Assembly (NCBI GenBank): GCA_015066015.1
Contig: SVPE01000007.1
Span: forward strand, 62,001-126,000
Source: Oscillospiraceae bacterium
Lineage (GTDB): Bacteria; Bacillota; Clostridia; Oscillospirales; Acutalibacteraceae
Reading direction: 5' to 3'
DNA: 64,000 bases
Below the pieces are notes generated by a model. It did no database searches, was not told the origin of the DNA, and was given only the letters and a program-made list of their open reading frames with translations. Position numbers and translations under genes: made by a program. Position 1 is the first letter of the stretch, and each line of letters opens with the position of its first letter. Positions 52,361 through 61,404 of the stretch are shown in pieces.

Positions 52361-53734
52361 ATGGATATTGTCAAAATAAATGAGTCTGATAATGTGGGAG
52401 TTGTTCTTTCTACGGGACACAAAACAGCACTTTGCAATATCAGAAAGGGCGAAGAAATAATTAAATACGGATATCCTATAGGTATTGCAAGTTGTGATAT
52501 TGCTGAAGGTGAGCATGTTCACACTCATAATATGAAGACCGGTCTTGCTGATGTGCTGGAGTATTCCTATGAACCCGATTTTGAGTTTCCCGAAAATATC
52601 GAGCCATTTGAAATAAATGCTTACATAAGAGAAAACGGTGAAATCGGTATCCGTAATGACATATGGATTTTACCAACTGTCGGATGTGTTAACGGTATTG
52701 CAAAAAGAATTGCTGAAAAGACGGGTGCGATAGCTTTTTCTCATCCCTACGGCTGTAGTCAGCTGGGTGGCGATATGGAGACTACGCAACTGATACTGAG
52801 AGGTCTTATAAAACATCCTAATGCAGGCGGTGTACTTGTTCTGGGGCTCGGTTGTGAAAACAACAATATTGATTCAATGAAGAAGATCTTAGGTGCTTAT
52901 AACGAAAAAAGGATAGTTTTTCTTTCTGTTCAGGAGTGTACTGATGAAATTACTGAGGGTATAAGTCTGGTTGAGCAGCTTAAGGCTATCGCTACCACAG
53001 ACAAAAGAAAACCGGTGCCTGCTTCAAAGCTTCGTGTCGGTCTTAAATGCGGCGGATCTGATGGTTATTCGGGAATAACTGCAAATCCAGTTGTTGGTCT
53101 TGTAACTGACAGATTATGCGCAATGGGAGGTTCAGCGATACTTACTGAAGTGCCTGAAATGTTCGGTGCAGAAAAGGTGCTTTTCAAACGTTGCGTAAAT
53201 CAGACAGTTTTTGAAAAAAGTGTCAGACTGATCAACAATTTTAAAACGTATTTTCGGCGGCATGGAGAGCCTATATCCGAAAATCCGTCTCCCGGCAACA
53301 AAGAGGGCGGTATTACCACTCTTGAGGATAAATCATTAGGTTGTGTACAAAAGGGCGGGAAAGCACCTATAACGGACGTTTTGCATTATGGTGATGTTGT
53401 ATGCAAGCCGGGACTTAGCCTTCTTAACGGTCCCGGAAATGATATTGTTTCAATTACAAATCTTTCTGCAGCAGGTTGCCACTTGATTTTATTTACAACA
53501 GGCCGAGGAACACCTTTAGGTGCAGCTGTGCCGACGGTGAAGATTGCATCAAATGAAAAAATTGCAACTAATAAGCCTCATTGGATTGATTACTGTGCTT
53601 GGGGTGATGATAAAGAAAAAACAGCAACAGGACTTCTTGAGCTGATAAGACAGGTTGCTGACGGTAAATTAACTGCAAACGAAAAAAACGATATGAGGGA
53701 AATCGCGATTTTTAAAGACGGAGTGACATTGTAA
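52361..53734 (+). CDS. UxaA-family hydro-lyase (altronate/galactarate dehydratase type)
   Basis: This protein of about 457 residues combines the N-terminal SAF domain (NVGVVLSTGHKTALCNIRKG and AEGEHVHTHN) with the large UxaA catalytic domain: GIRNDIWILPTVGCVNGIA, FSHPYGCSQLGGD, LGLGCENNNI, LKCGGSDGYSGITANP and LFTTGRGTPLG. Members dehydrate altronate, galactarate or similar sugar acids with iron. The sugar acid cannot be told and no uronate genes adjoin. ATG at 52361 follows GGAG at 52351-52354; an in-frame TTG at 52349 is less likely. Confidence 0.87.
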   Translation: MDIVKINESDNVGVVLSTGHKTALCNIRKGEEIIKYGYPIGIASCDIAEGEHVHTHNMKTGLADVLEYSYEPDFEFPENIEPFEINAYIRENGEIGIRNDIWILPTVGCVNGIAKRIAEKTGAIAFSHPYGCSQLGGDMETTQLILRGLIKHPNAGGVLVLGLGCENNNIDSMKKILGAYNEKRIVFLSVQECTDEITEGISLVEQLKAIATTDKRKPVPASKLRVGLKCGGSDGYSGITANPVVGLVTDRLCAMGGSAILTEVPEMFGAEKVLFKRCVNQTVFEKSVRLINNFKTYFRRHGEPISENPSPGNKEGGITTLEDKSLGCVQKGGKAPITDVLHYGDVVCKPGLSLLNGPGNDIVSITNLSAAGCHLILFTTGRGTPLGAAVPTVKIASNEKIATNKPHWIDYCAWGDDKEKTATGLLELIRQVADGKLTANEKNDMREIAIFKDGVTL

Positions 53735-53743
53735 AAAAAATGA

Positions 53744-53777
53744 GGAGCTGTTTCAATTCAGAACAGCTCCATATTTT
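53744..53777. terminator. Terminator between UxaA-family and PRPP synthetase genes
   Basis: GGAGCTGTT (53744-53752) and AACAGCTCC (53762-53770) form a perfect stem, with an A-run before and TTTTT after, so it can stop transcription from both sides. Confidence 0.88.
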
Positions 53778-54973
53778 TATTTAAGGTTATATTTTTCTAT
53801 GTAGTAGTTAATTTTCTGAATAGGATTAAGGAAGGGGCTTACCGATCTGTCGTGGTTGAGTGTGTCAATAATAAGAGCAACATACTTTGACATATCAACA
53901 GAGTAGTACCATTCTTTCTTGAGAAGCTGAGGTGTCTGATAAATAAGATTTGTTGTGAAGATCTTATCGAATATGCCTTCAGCATAAGCGGCATCGAATC
54001 TCTCAAGACCTGATGAGAAAAGACCAAATGATGAGAATACAAAGATTCTTTTTGCATGGAGGCTCTTGAGCTGACGACAAACGTCAAGCATTGAGTCGCC
54101 GCTTGAAATCATATCATCAACAACGATAACATCTTTGCCTTCAACATTTGTGCCGAGGAATTCATGAGAAACGATGGGGTTTCTTCCGTCAACAATTTTC
54201 GAGAAGTCTCTTCTCTTGTAGAACATACCGAGCTGAACGCCAAGGACCTGTGAGTAGTAGACGCATCTGCCCATACCGCCTTCGTCGGGAGAGATCATCA
54301 TTGTGGTTTCAGGTGTGAATTTTATATCGTTATTGAGGCTTTTTGCAATAGCCTTGATCATCTGATAAGTGGGGGATACACTTTCAAAACCTATTCGGAT
54401 TGAGTTCTGAACTCTGGGGTCGTGTGCATCAAAGGTTATGATGTTGCTTACGCCCATGTTTTCGAGCTCCTGAAGTGCAAGCGCGCAGTCAAGGGACTCT
54501 CTGGCAGATCTCCTGTGCTGTCTGCCTTCATAAAGCATAGGCATAATTACTGTGATTCTTTTTGCCTTACCTGCACAAGCAGAGATAACTCTCTTAAGAT
54601 CAGCAAAGTGATCATCGGGACTCATGGGAACATTGAGAGGTTCACCGTTTGCATTCTTAAGGTCGTACATTTTGTATGTGACACTGTAATTGAAGCAATC
54701 GCTGATGATGAAAAGGTCATATCCGCGGATTGATTCGTTGATAACTGCCTTGCCTTCACCGGTAGAAAATCTGGGGAAGGTTGCAGAGAGAATATATGAA
54801 TCTCTGTGATAACCCTTAAGGTGAAGATTGGTTTCGTTTTCTGATTCGAATTTTGCACGGCATTCAACAATCTGGTCGCTGACTCTTTTTGCAAGCTCTT
54901 CGCAACCTCTCATAGCGATAATGCCGAGACGTCCCTGAGGAATTGTGTCGAGATACTCTGTAAGTGACATCAT
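53777..54973 (-). CDS. prs: Ribose-phosphate diphosphokinase (PRPP synthetase), long clostridial form
   Basis: This 398-residue enzyme makes PRPP, the precursor consumed by HisG and by nucleotide synthesis. The PRPP-binding loop is VIVVDDMISSGDSML and the metal/ribose-5-phosphate region MPMLYEGRQHRR followed by TFDAHDPRVQ. It is about 80 residues longer than the standard Prs (about 315), with a long N-terminal section and a C-terminal extension; similar long forms are known in clostridia. A second ATG three bases in (54970) is an alternative start. It is transcribed alone. Confidence 0.9.
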   Translation of the reverse strand: MMSLTEYLDTIPQGRLGIIAMRGCEELAKRVSDQIVECRAKFESENETNLHLKGYHRDSYILSATFPRFSTGEGKAVINESIRGYDLFIISDCFNYSVTYKMYDLKNANGEPLNVPMSPDDHFADLKRVISACAGKAKRITVIMPMLYEGRQHRRSARESLDCALALQELENMGVSNIITFDAHDPRVQNSIRIGFESVSPTYQMIKAIAKSLNNDIKFTPETTMMISPDEGGMGRCVYYSQVLGVQLGMFYKRRDFSKIVDGRNPIVSHEFLGTNVEGKDVIVVDDMISSGDSMLDVCRQLKSLHAKRIFVFSSFGLFSSGLERFDAAYAEGIFDKIFTTNLIYQTPQLLKKEWYYSVDMSKYVALIIDTLNHDRSVSPFLNPIQKINYYIEKYNLK

Positions 54974-55022
54974 AAGAATAAAACCCCCGAAATTTTTACT
55001 TAATATTTTTAACTATAGATAT

Positions 55023-55051
55023 ATTTTACTTTTTTCACTGTTTTTTTTCAA
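55023..55051 (-). promoter_or_regulatory. Promoter of prs
   Basis: On the minus strand, TTGAAA (55051-55046), 17-bp spacer, TAAAAT (55028-55023). Confidence 0.6.
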
Positions 55052-55136
55052 TAGATTTATTAAAATTCAGCATAGAATAAATTAGAATATTTATACAATA
55101 TTTTGTGCAGTTTGTCTTTCGTACACAAAATATGTA

Positions 55137-56303
55137 TTAAACATAACTGTTGTCGACAGTGATTACACAGTAACATCTGTTGTCAACGGCATTGATTTTA
55201 TCTTCAATAAGCTTCTTGAGTTTTTTATCACTGATTTCAAAATTATGAGGTACAACAACATCGAAAACGAGGTTCGTGTGTGTCGGTCCATCGACTATTC
55301 TGAAGTCATGTAAGCTAAGCTCACTGTTGATTTCTGAAACAGCTTTTATCGCAATTTCTTTAAGAGCATTAATTTTTTCATTGTTTGTTTCTATCGGATC
55401 TATGTGTATGACGAGTTCAATTCCAAAATTTTTCTTAACCTCTTTTTCGATATTGTCAATTGTGTCGTGGGCATAAAGGATATTCTCTTCTGATGAAATT
55501 TCAGCGTGAATGGAAGCAAAAATTCTTGATACACCGTAAGAATGAATTACGAGGTCGTGAACTCCGATTATTTCCTCGTGGCTGAGTATGTATCCGACAA
55601 GATTGTTGACTGTTTCTGCATTGGGCGGTGTTCCGAGCAGGATACTTATGGCCTCCTTAAGTATACCATAGCCTGATGTGATGATAAACAGTGACACAAT
55701 AATTCCCATATATCCGTCAACAGGGAAATCGGTAAATATTGAAAGCACCAGTGAAACTGCAGCTACAAGTGTTGCAGTTATATCACTGAGGCTATCTTTT
55801 GCGACCGCCAGCATTGCAGGGGATTGGATTTTTTTGCCGAGCTTTTTGTTGAAAAGATATAGCCAGAATTTACCGAGAACGGAGACGAGAAGCACTGCTG
55901 CGGCCGGAACGGAAAATTCTACAGGTTCAGGATTGATGATTTTCTTGATTGATGATTTTATAAGCTCATATCCCATAAGCTCAACAAGAAAACCTACCGC
56001 AAGGGCTGCGATGTATTCTATTCTGCCGTGACCGAAGGGATGCTCTTTGTCAGGTTTTCTTGCCGCCATTCTGAAGGAAACAAGTGTAACAATGCACGAA
56101 GCAGCATCGGCAAGGTTGTTGATAGCATCAGCAGTGATAGAAACACTCTTGCTTATTACGCCTATAAAATATTTACCAATTGAAAGTAGGATGTTTACTA
56201 TTATTCCTACGATGCTGCCGAACATACCGTATTTTTCTCTCACATCAGTATCTTTTGCGTTGTTGTGGTTTTTTATAAATAATTTTATCAAAAATTCTGT
56301 CAT
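55137..56303 (-). CDS. Cation diffusion facilitator metal exporter
   Basis: This 388-residue CDF-family protein has six transmembrane helices and a C-terminal ferredoxin-like cytoplasmic domain. The transport site aspartates are in SITADAINNLADAAS and KDSLSDITATLV, and HPFGHGRIEYIAA is the family signature between TM2 and TM3. The C-terminal domain holds HDLVIHSYG and VIHIDP. Zinc, iron or manganese are possible substrates. It overlaps the MscS gene by 4 bp and is the second gene of that pair; the C-terminal part is longer than in E. coli FieF. Confidence 0.92.
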   Translation of the reverse strand: MTEFLIKLFIKNHNNAKDTDVREKYGMFGSIVGIIVNILLSIGKYFIGVISKSVSITADAINNLADAASCIVTLVSFRMAARKPDKEHPFGHGRIEYIAALAVGFLVELMGYELIKSSIKKIINPEPVEFSVPAAAVLLVSVLGKFWLYLFNKKLGKKIQSPAMLAVAKDSLSDITATLVAAVSLVLSIFTDFPVDGYMGIIVSLFIITSGYGILKEAISILLGTPPNAETVNNLVGYILSHEEIIGVHDLVIHSYGVSRIFASIHAEISSEENILYAHDTIDNIEKEVKKNFGIELVIHIDPIETNNEKINALKEIAIKAVSEINSELSLHDFRIVDGPTHTNLVFDVVVPHNFEISDKKLKKLIEDKINAVDNRCYCVITVDNSYV

Positions 56304-57244
56304 TTTTCCTGTCCTTTATCTTCTGATTTTACGTGAACATCAATCTGGTTGAAGGGAATTGAGATATTGTTAGCGTCGAAAGCGAGCTTTACGTCCTCTT
56401 GCATTCTGTAATAAACGTCCCAATAATCAGCGCTTTTGCACCAAATTTTCGCAACAAGGCTTATGCTGCTTGCTTCGTGTGAATTTACGTAAATTCCGGG
56501 TGCGGGGTCAGATAAAATTGCCTCGTTAAGCTCAGCGACATTTCTGATAACATTTTTTGCCTTTTCAATGCTGTCAGTGTAGCTTATTGAATAGGTCAGA
56601 TCAAGTCGTCTTATATCTTCAGCAGAATAATTTACAATATGACTTGTTGTAATGTGTGAGTTTGGGATAATAATACGCTTGTTGTCGGCAGTTGTGATTA
56701 CAGTATTCATAAATCTTATATCAGCAACATTTCCCTGTACACCGTTAACCTCGACATAATCTCCGTTTTTAAACGGGTGGTTCATAAGTATTTGTATACC
56801 GCTTGCGAACTGCGCAACGCTATCCTGAAGACCGAGACCGGCTGCAACACCTGCAGCACCGATTGCCGTTACGAGTGAACCGATGTTGAAGAAAAGTGAG
56901 CAAGCCGTAAGAATAAATCCGAGTTTGATTACGACGGAAACAGCTCTGTTAATAAAGTTGTAGACCGTCGGATCAATATTGCGGGCTTTCATACCTTTGA
57001 TTATCAGCTTGGATATAAGCTTCGAAAGTATGAATCCTGTGAAAACAAGAATGATTGCGATTATCAAAGCGGGTATCTTTTCAATGATTTTGTTCAGCAG
57101 ATCAAGCTTGTCCCACCAATTTGTTACATTATCGATGGCTTCTGACGGACCAACCAACTGACCGTTTTCATCAAAGAGTATATTTCCCGGAGTCAATATG
57201 TCAGGAATATTTACTGTGGCATTACAAATATTAAAATATTTCAT
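56300..57244 (-). CDS. Small-conductance mechanosensitive channel (MscS family)
   Basis: This 314-residue protein has an N-terminal extension, three transmembrane segments and the MscS core: the pore helix GAAGVAAGLGLQDSVAQFAS, NHPFKNGDYVEVNGVQG of the beta domain, and a C-terminal alpha/beta domain. Such channels release solutes under hypoosmotic shock. A GGAGATG site precedes the ATG at 57244. The CDF exporter gene follows in an overlapping pair. Confidence 0.93.
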   Translation of the reverse strand: MKYFNICNATVNIPDILTPGNILFDENGQLVGPSEAIDNVTNWWDKLDLLNKIIEKIPALIIAIILVFTGFILSKLISKLIIKGMKARNIDPTVYNFINRAVSVVIKLGFILTACSLFFNIGSLVTAIGAAGVAAGLGLQDSVAQFASGIQILMNHPFKNGDYVEVNGVQGNVADIRFMNTVITTADNKRIIIPNSHITTSHIVNYSAEDIRRLDLTYSISYTDSIEKAKNVIRNVAELNEAILSDPAPGIYVNSHEASSISLVAKIWCKSADYWDVYYRMQEDVKLAFDANNISIPFNQIDVHVKSEDKGQEK

Positions 57245-57324
57245 TGTTGTTCATCTCCGATTATAACATTAAATAGTATGATAGCATTTTTATTGATTTT
57301 TTTCAATTGAATTTAACTTATATC

Positions 57325-57352
57325 TTGACAAAAAATAAAATTTTTTTATAAT
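57325..57352 (+). promoter_or_regulatory. Promoter of the fur-like/metal ABC transporter operon
   Basis: TTGACA at 57325-57330, 16-bp spacer, TATAAT at 57347-57352; a second TATAAT overlaps at 57352-57357. Confidence 0.8.
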
Positions 57353-57363
57353 ATAATTGAATT

Positions 57364-57378
57364 TGAAAATCATTTTCA
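57364..57378 (+). promoter_or_regulatory. Fur/Zur-type operator
   Basis: TGAAAAT-C-ATTTTCA is a perfect 7-1-7 inverted repeat, the layout of Fur-family boxes. It sits at the predicted transcription start of the regulator gene, so the regulator very probably represses its own operon when metal is plentiful. Confidence 0.85.
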
Positions 57379-57396
57379 TTTTTCGGGAGGGGTAAT

Positions 57397-57810
57397 ATGT
57401 CGACTTCAGTTTACAAAACCAAACAAAAGAAGCTGATTTATGATTTTTTCAAAATCAACAAACAAAAACAGTTTACCTGTGATGAAATAACATATATGCT
57501 TTTAAATGATGGGACACCTGTCGGAAAAACAACAGTTTACAGGCAACTCGAAAATCTTATAATTGAAGGTAAAATTAAAAAGCTCAATCCGCATAAGGGG
57601 AAGAGCTTTATGTATCAGTATATAGATGAAAGCCTTGACTGTGAAAACCATATGCACTTGAGGTGCACAAGATGCGGAAAGTATATTCATCTCGGATGTG
57701 ATTTTATGAATCAGGTAAGTGAACATATTTCAAAGCATCATAATTTTACAGTTGATAATTCAAAAACCGAGATTCTCGGGATTTGCGAAAACTGTACTGA
57801 AAAGGAGTAA
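57397..57810 (+). CDS. Fur-family metal-responsive repressor (Zur-like)
   Basis: This 137-residue protein has the Fur winged helix (TCDEITYMLLNDGTPVGKTTVYRQLENL) and a dimerisation domain with the structural zinc cysteines CTRCGK and CENC. Regulatory-site histidines are present in CENHMHLRC and EHISKHHNF. The operon content (a ZnuABC-type transporter) suggests zinc sensing, but manganese or iron cannot be excluded. A GGGAGGGG site lies before the ATG. The ABC ATPase gene begins three bases after the stop. Confidence 0.9.
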   Translation: MSTSVYKTKQKKLIYDFFKINKQKQFTCDEITYMLLNDGTPVGKTTVYRQLENLIIEGKIKKLNPHKGKSFMYQYIDESLDCENHMHLRCTRCGKYIHLGCDFMNQVSEHISKHHNFTVDNSKTEILGICENCTEKE

Positions 57811-57813
57811 ACA

Positions 57814-58521
57814 ATGTCACTTATAAGTTGCAGAAACGTTTGTCTGAGCTACGAAAATAATATTGTTGTTGACAACCTTTCCTTTAACGTTGAGGCAGGG
57901 GATTACCTCTGTATTGTGGGTGAAAACGGCAGCGGTAAGAGCACATTGGTAAAAGCTGCTCTGGGTCTTAAGGAAACAACATCGGGTCATCTTCACTTTG
58001 GTGAAGGTCTGAAAAAAGGTGAAATAGGATATTTGCCGCAACAGACAACGGCACAGAAGGATTTTCCTGCCTCAGTTTTCGAGGTTGTGATTTCAGGCTG
58101 TTCAGCTGATAAAAAGGGAATATTTTATTCGAAATCCCACAAAAAACTCGCTTATGAAAATATGAAGAAGCTTGATATTATCAGCCTTGAGAAAAAGTGT
58201 TTCAGAGAGCTTTCGGGCGGACAGCAGCAAAGAGTTCTTCTGGCAAGAGCACTGTGTGCTACCAAAAAGCTGATTCTCCTTGATGAGCCTGTTACAGGTC
58301 TTGATCCCGTTGTGACGAATGAACTTTATTCTATTATTTCAGCAATAAATAAAGAGCTCGGAATTACAATCGTGATGGTATCTCATGACCTGCATTCCGC
58401 AATTGATAATGCGAGCCACATACTTCACCTTAATAAAAATGCACATTTTTTCGGTACCGTTGAGAAGTATTTGTTAAGCGATATATATAAGAGCTTTTCG
58501 GGAGGTGCTGCAAATGATTGA
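57814..58521 (+). CDS. Metal ABC transporter ATP-binding protein (ZnuC-like)
   Basis: This 235-residue ATPase powers import of zinc or manganese. Walker A is GENGSGKST (about 37-45), the Q-loop YLPQQT, the signature LSGGQQQRVLLARAL, Walker B LILLDEPVTGLDP and the switch SHDLHSAID. It overlaps the permease fusion gene by 8 bp. It is the second gene of the Fur-box operon. Confidence 0.94.
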   Translation: MSLISCRNVCLSYENNIVVDNLSFNVEAGDYLCIVGENGSGKSTLVKAALGLKETTSGHLHFGEGLKKGEIGYLPQQTTAQKDFPASVFEVVISGCSADKKGIFYSKSHKKLAYENMKKLDIISLEKKCFRELSGGQQQRVLLARALCATKKLILLDEPVTGLDPVVTNELYSIISAINKELGITIVMVSHDLHSAIDNASHILHLNKNAHFFGTVEKYLLSDIYKSFSGGAAND

Positions 58522-60295
58522 TTCAATAGGTCTGATTTTTAGTCAGCAATTTCTCACAAGAGCTTTATTTGTAGGCGTCATGATATCTTTATGCTGTGCG
58601 CTCCTGGGCGTGAGTCTTGTATTGAAGCGTTTTTCGATGATAGGTGATGGCCTTTCTCACGTTGGCTTCGGCGCAATGGCTATTGGCTGTGCTGCTAATG
58701 TGGCACCTTTGTATTTTTCGCTTCCGATTGTTCTTGTTTCGGCATTTTTGCTTCTGAGAATGAACGAAAAAGGGAAAATAAAAGGTGATGCAGCAATTGC
58801 GCTGATATCAACTGCCGCACTTGCAGTCGGTGTTATGGTGACATCCGTTACAACAGGTATGAATGTTGATATTTATAACTATATGTTTGGCAGCATTCTT
58901 ACGATGAGTAATGACGATGTGGTAATTACTGCAATTATTTCTGTTGTAATCATTGCACTGTTTGCTATTTTTTACGATGAGATTTTTGCGGTAACATTTG
59001 ACGAGAGCTTTGCTCAGGCGACAGGAACAAAAACATCCTTTTACAATATGCTTATCGCGGGGCTTACTGCGGTGACAATTGTAATAGGAATGCGTATGAT
59101 GGGTGCACTTCTTATATCGTCGCTCATAATTTTTCCGACAGTTACATCTATGCGCCTTTGTAAAAGTTTCAGAAGTGTTGTAATTACGAGCTCTTTTGTT
59201 TCTGTAATCTGTTTTGTTGTCGGTCTGATACTTTCTGTAGAATACGAAACACCGACAGGCGCAAGTGTTGTATGTGTAAATATATATGCCCTGGCGCTTT
59301 TTGCTACGGTCGCCGCAGTTAAAAAGCGTTTTATAAAGAGTTGTTTAGTAAAGATTTCAGTCGTTACCGTTGTGATTGCCTTTGCTCTGCTGCCTTTCTG
59401 CCTTTCTGCACTTAATCAGGCTGAGCTTATTGAAGGTAAAGATGTATCTGTTGTCACAACAGGCTTTGCTGAGTATGATTTTGCAAAGGAAATAGTCGGG
59501 GACAAGGCTGAGGTTACAATGCTTCTTTCTCCGGGGGAAGAAAGTCATACCTATGAGCCCACTCCGGCAGATATTGTTAAAATTCAACAGTGCGATGTTT
59601 TTATATACGGTGGAGGCGAATCGGACAAATGGGCAGATAAAATCATCGAAACATCAAAGGAAAATTTAATCGTTGTAAAGATGATGGATGTAACCGATGT
59701 ATGCACTATCGATCACGCTCATGAGCAAGAGGAAGAGCGCGAGGGGGATGAACACATTCATGAAGAGTATGATGAGCACGTGTGGACCTCTCCGGTAAAA
59801 GCCGTCGATATTGTCGGTGCAATATGTGATGCAATATGTGGTGCCGACAAGGAAAATGCAGATTATTACAGAGAAAAAGCTGAAGCTTATATCATAAGAC
59901 TACGTGCGCTTGATAATAAATTTTCTCAACTTTCGAAAACATATCCTAATAAATATATTGTAATTGGAGACAGGTTTCCTTTAAGATATCTCATGCTTGA
60001 ATACGGCATTGAATATTTTGCGGCATTTCCGGGCTGCTCTGCTCAGGTTGAGGTGAATCCTACTACTATTGCAGAGCTTAATAATATGATAAAGCAGGAT
60101 GGAGTTGGTTATGTGTTCAAGGTTGACCTCAGCAAAGGCGATGTTGCTGAATCGATCAGCGAAGCTACAGGTGCGCAGGTTGACACGCTTTATTCCTGTC
60201 ATGTTGTATCAGCGGAGGATATGAAGAATGGTGAAGGATATATTTCACTTATGAATCGCAATTATGAAGCAATAAAAAGAGCGCTTCAATACTGA
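58514..60295 (+). CDS. Fused metal ABC permease and substrate-binding protein (ZnuB-ZnuA type)
   Basis: One reading frame of about 593 residues joins two normally separate transporter parts. Residues about 1-265 are an ABC-3 permease with eight or nine helices, including SMIGDGLSHVGFGAMAIG. After a further hydrophobic helix (about 278-300) residues about 310-590 form a ZnuA-like cluster 9 binding protein: GEESHTYEPTPADI with a ligand histidine, the His/Glu-rich loop around HAHEQEEEREGDEHIHEE, DEHVWTSP, and YIVIGDRFPLRYL. The helix would tether the binding domain outside the cell. ATG at 58514 follows GGAGG; an in-frame GTG at 58505 is less likely. Confidence 0.9.
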   Translation: MIDSIGLIFSQQFLTRALFVGVMISLCCALLGVSLVLKRFSMIGDGLSHVGFGAMAIGCAANVAPLYFSLPIVLVSAFLLLRMNEKGKIKGDAAIALISTAALAVGVMVTSVTTGMNVDIYNYMFGSILTMSNDDVVITAIISVVIIALFAIFYDEIFAVTFDESFAQATGTKTSFYNMLIAGLTAVTIVIGMRMMGALLISSLIIFPTVTSMRLCKSFRSVVITSSFVSVICFVVGLILSVEYETPTGASVVCVNIYALALFATVAAVKKRFIKSCLVKISVVTVVIAFALLPFCLSALNQAELIEGKDVSVVTTGFAEYDFAKEIVGDKAEVTMLLSPGEESHTYEPTPADIVKIQQCDVFIYGGGESDKWADKIIETSKENLIVVKMMDVTDVCTIDHAHEQEEEREGDEHIHEEYDEHVWTSPVKAVDIVGAICDAICGADKENADYYREKAEAYIIRLRALDNKFSQLSKTYPNKYIVIGDRFPLRYLMLEYGIEYFAAFPGCSAQVEVNPTTIAELNNMIKQDGVGYVFKVDLSKGDVAESISEATGAQVDTLYSCHVVSAEDMKNGEGYISLMNRNYEAIKRALQY

Positions 60296-60297
60296 TT

Positions 60298-61176
60298 TTA
60301 ATCAAAGCGGCTGAAAAACTCTTTGGAGCTAATGCCGCTTTCTCTGTTGTATCGACCCAGATTAAAAAGAGATTCCGGCTCTTTTTTTACTATGGTATTT
60401 ACTCTTTCTTCACAAAGCATTGTGCTTTTGAAACCGAGCTTTTTTATTATTCCGATAGTTTCTGCACTATATGCTCCGAAGGGATATACAACACATTCAG
60501 GTGTCATATAACACTTTAGGTTCAGTGTTTTCTGTAAGGTGAGCAAATCCTCGGTTAAGGCTTTTTCGTAATCTTCGTAGCTTTCCTCCGGAAGCTTGCT
60601 GATGCCCTTGCGTTCGCCTGATCCTGACTTATGCATATCATAACTGTGATTCTGTATTTCAACAAGACCTTCGGATAACAATTCGTTTATTTTATCAAAG
60701 TTTAGATTTGAATAGTTAATATTGTGATCTTCGAACTCTGAATATTTTTCTGTCACACTGCCTATCACAGAGACGATTGACTTCATGTTGTTCTTTTTAA
60801 GAATCGGATATGCGAGTGTGGCAAAGCTCTCAAATCCGTCATCAAATGTAATCATTATCGGCCTTTCGGGAAGCTCAGAATCACCGTTAACATAATTAAT
60901 CAAATCCTTAACGGTTACAGTGCTGTATCCCTTTTCTTCAAGCAAAAGCAGATCATTTTCAAACTCATCAACAAGTACAGTATATTTACCGGCTTTGTTT
61001 TTGTTTTCGGTTATATGGTGATACATAATAATCGGTAATTCAACAAATTCTTTGCTGCTTGAAGTAGGGGAGACAGTATTTTCAGAACGCAAGGCAAAAA
61101 TGAAAGATACACATATCAGTATCCCGCTTAAGAGAACTGCTTCGAATTTTCCGGGGCGTATAATCAAAATAATCAT
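60298..61176 (-). CDS. Polysaccharide deacetylase family protein
   Basis: This protein of about 292 residues has a NodB-homology domain: IMYHHITENK, MITFDDGFESFATLAYPIL with the two catalytic/metal aspartates, and IQNHSYDMHKSG with the metal histidines. The N-terminal VLLSGILICVSFIFAL makes a signal peptide or membrane anchor, so it acts on extracellular or wall polysaccharide. The exact start is uncertain: the GGAG site abuts the ATG at 61176, and a TTG nine bases downstream (61167) has better spacing. It meets the transporter fusion gene tail to tail, 2 bp apart. Confidence 0.85.
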   Translation of the reverse strand: MIILIIRPGKFEAVLLSGILICVSFIFALRSENTVSPTSSSKEFVELPIIMYHHITENKNKAGKYTVLVDEFENDLLLLEEKGYSTVTVKDLINYVNGDSELPERPIMITFDDGFESFATLAYPILKKNNMKSIVSVIGSVTEKYSEFEDHNINYSNLNFDKINELLSEGLVEIQNHSYDMHKSGSGERKGISKLPEESYEDYEKALTEDLLTLQKTLNLKCYMTPECVVYPFGAYSAETIGIIKKLGFKSTMLCEERVNTIVKKEPESLFNLGRYNRESGISSKEFFSRFD

Positions 61177-61242
61177 CTCCAATAAAAAGTGTTATAATTA
61201 TATGCTGAGTATTTTTTAATGTTGCAGTTCTTTGTATTTTTC

Positions 61243-61270
61243 TTGACATTTGTGCTATTTATGATATAAT
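61243..61270 (+). promoter_or_regulatory. Promoter of tRNA-Leu
   Basis: TTGACA at 61243-61248, 16-bp spacer, TATAAT at 61265-61270. Confidence 0.88.
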
Positions 61271-61283
61271 ATCACGGTGATAG

Positions 61284-61368
61284 GCGGGTATGGTGGAATT
61301 GGCAGACACGCAAGATTTAGGTTCTTGTGCCGTAAGGTGTGCAGGTTCGACCCCTGTTACCCGCACCA
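61284..61368 (+). tRNA. tRNA-Leu (anticodon TAG)
   Basis: An 85-nt class II tRNA with encoded CCA. The acceptor stem is GCGGGTA/TACCCGC. The anticodon stem CAAGA/TCTTG holds the loop TTTAGGT, anticodon TAG, reading CUA and other CUN leucine codons. A long variable arm (TGCCGTAAGGTGTG region) precedes the T-arm with GGTTCGA. Intact on both sides, with no duplicated fragment. Confidence 0.95.
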
Positions 61369-61370
61369 AA

Positions 61371-61398
61371 AAAACGACAGGCATTGCCTGTCGTTTTT
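61371..61398. terminator. Bidirectional terminator of tRNA-Leu and the SDR gene
   Basis: AAAACGACAGGC (61371-61382), loop ATT, GCCTGTCGTTTT (61386-61397). A- and T-runs on both sides let it serve tRNA-Leu and the convergent minus-strand gene. Confidence 0.92.
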
Positions 61399-61404
61399 CA
61401 TATT

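Noticed and set aside
53777-54973. PRPP synthetase fused to another domain
   Set aside because: The extra length has no recognisable separate domain, and long forms of this enzyme are known in clostridia.
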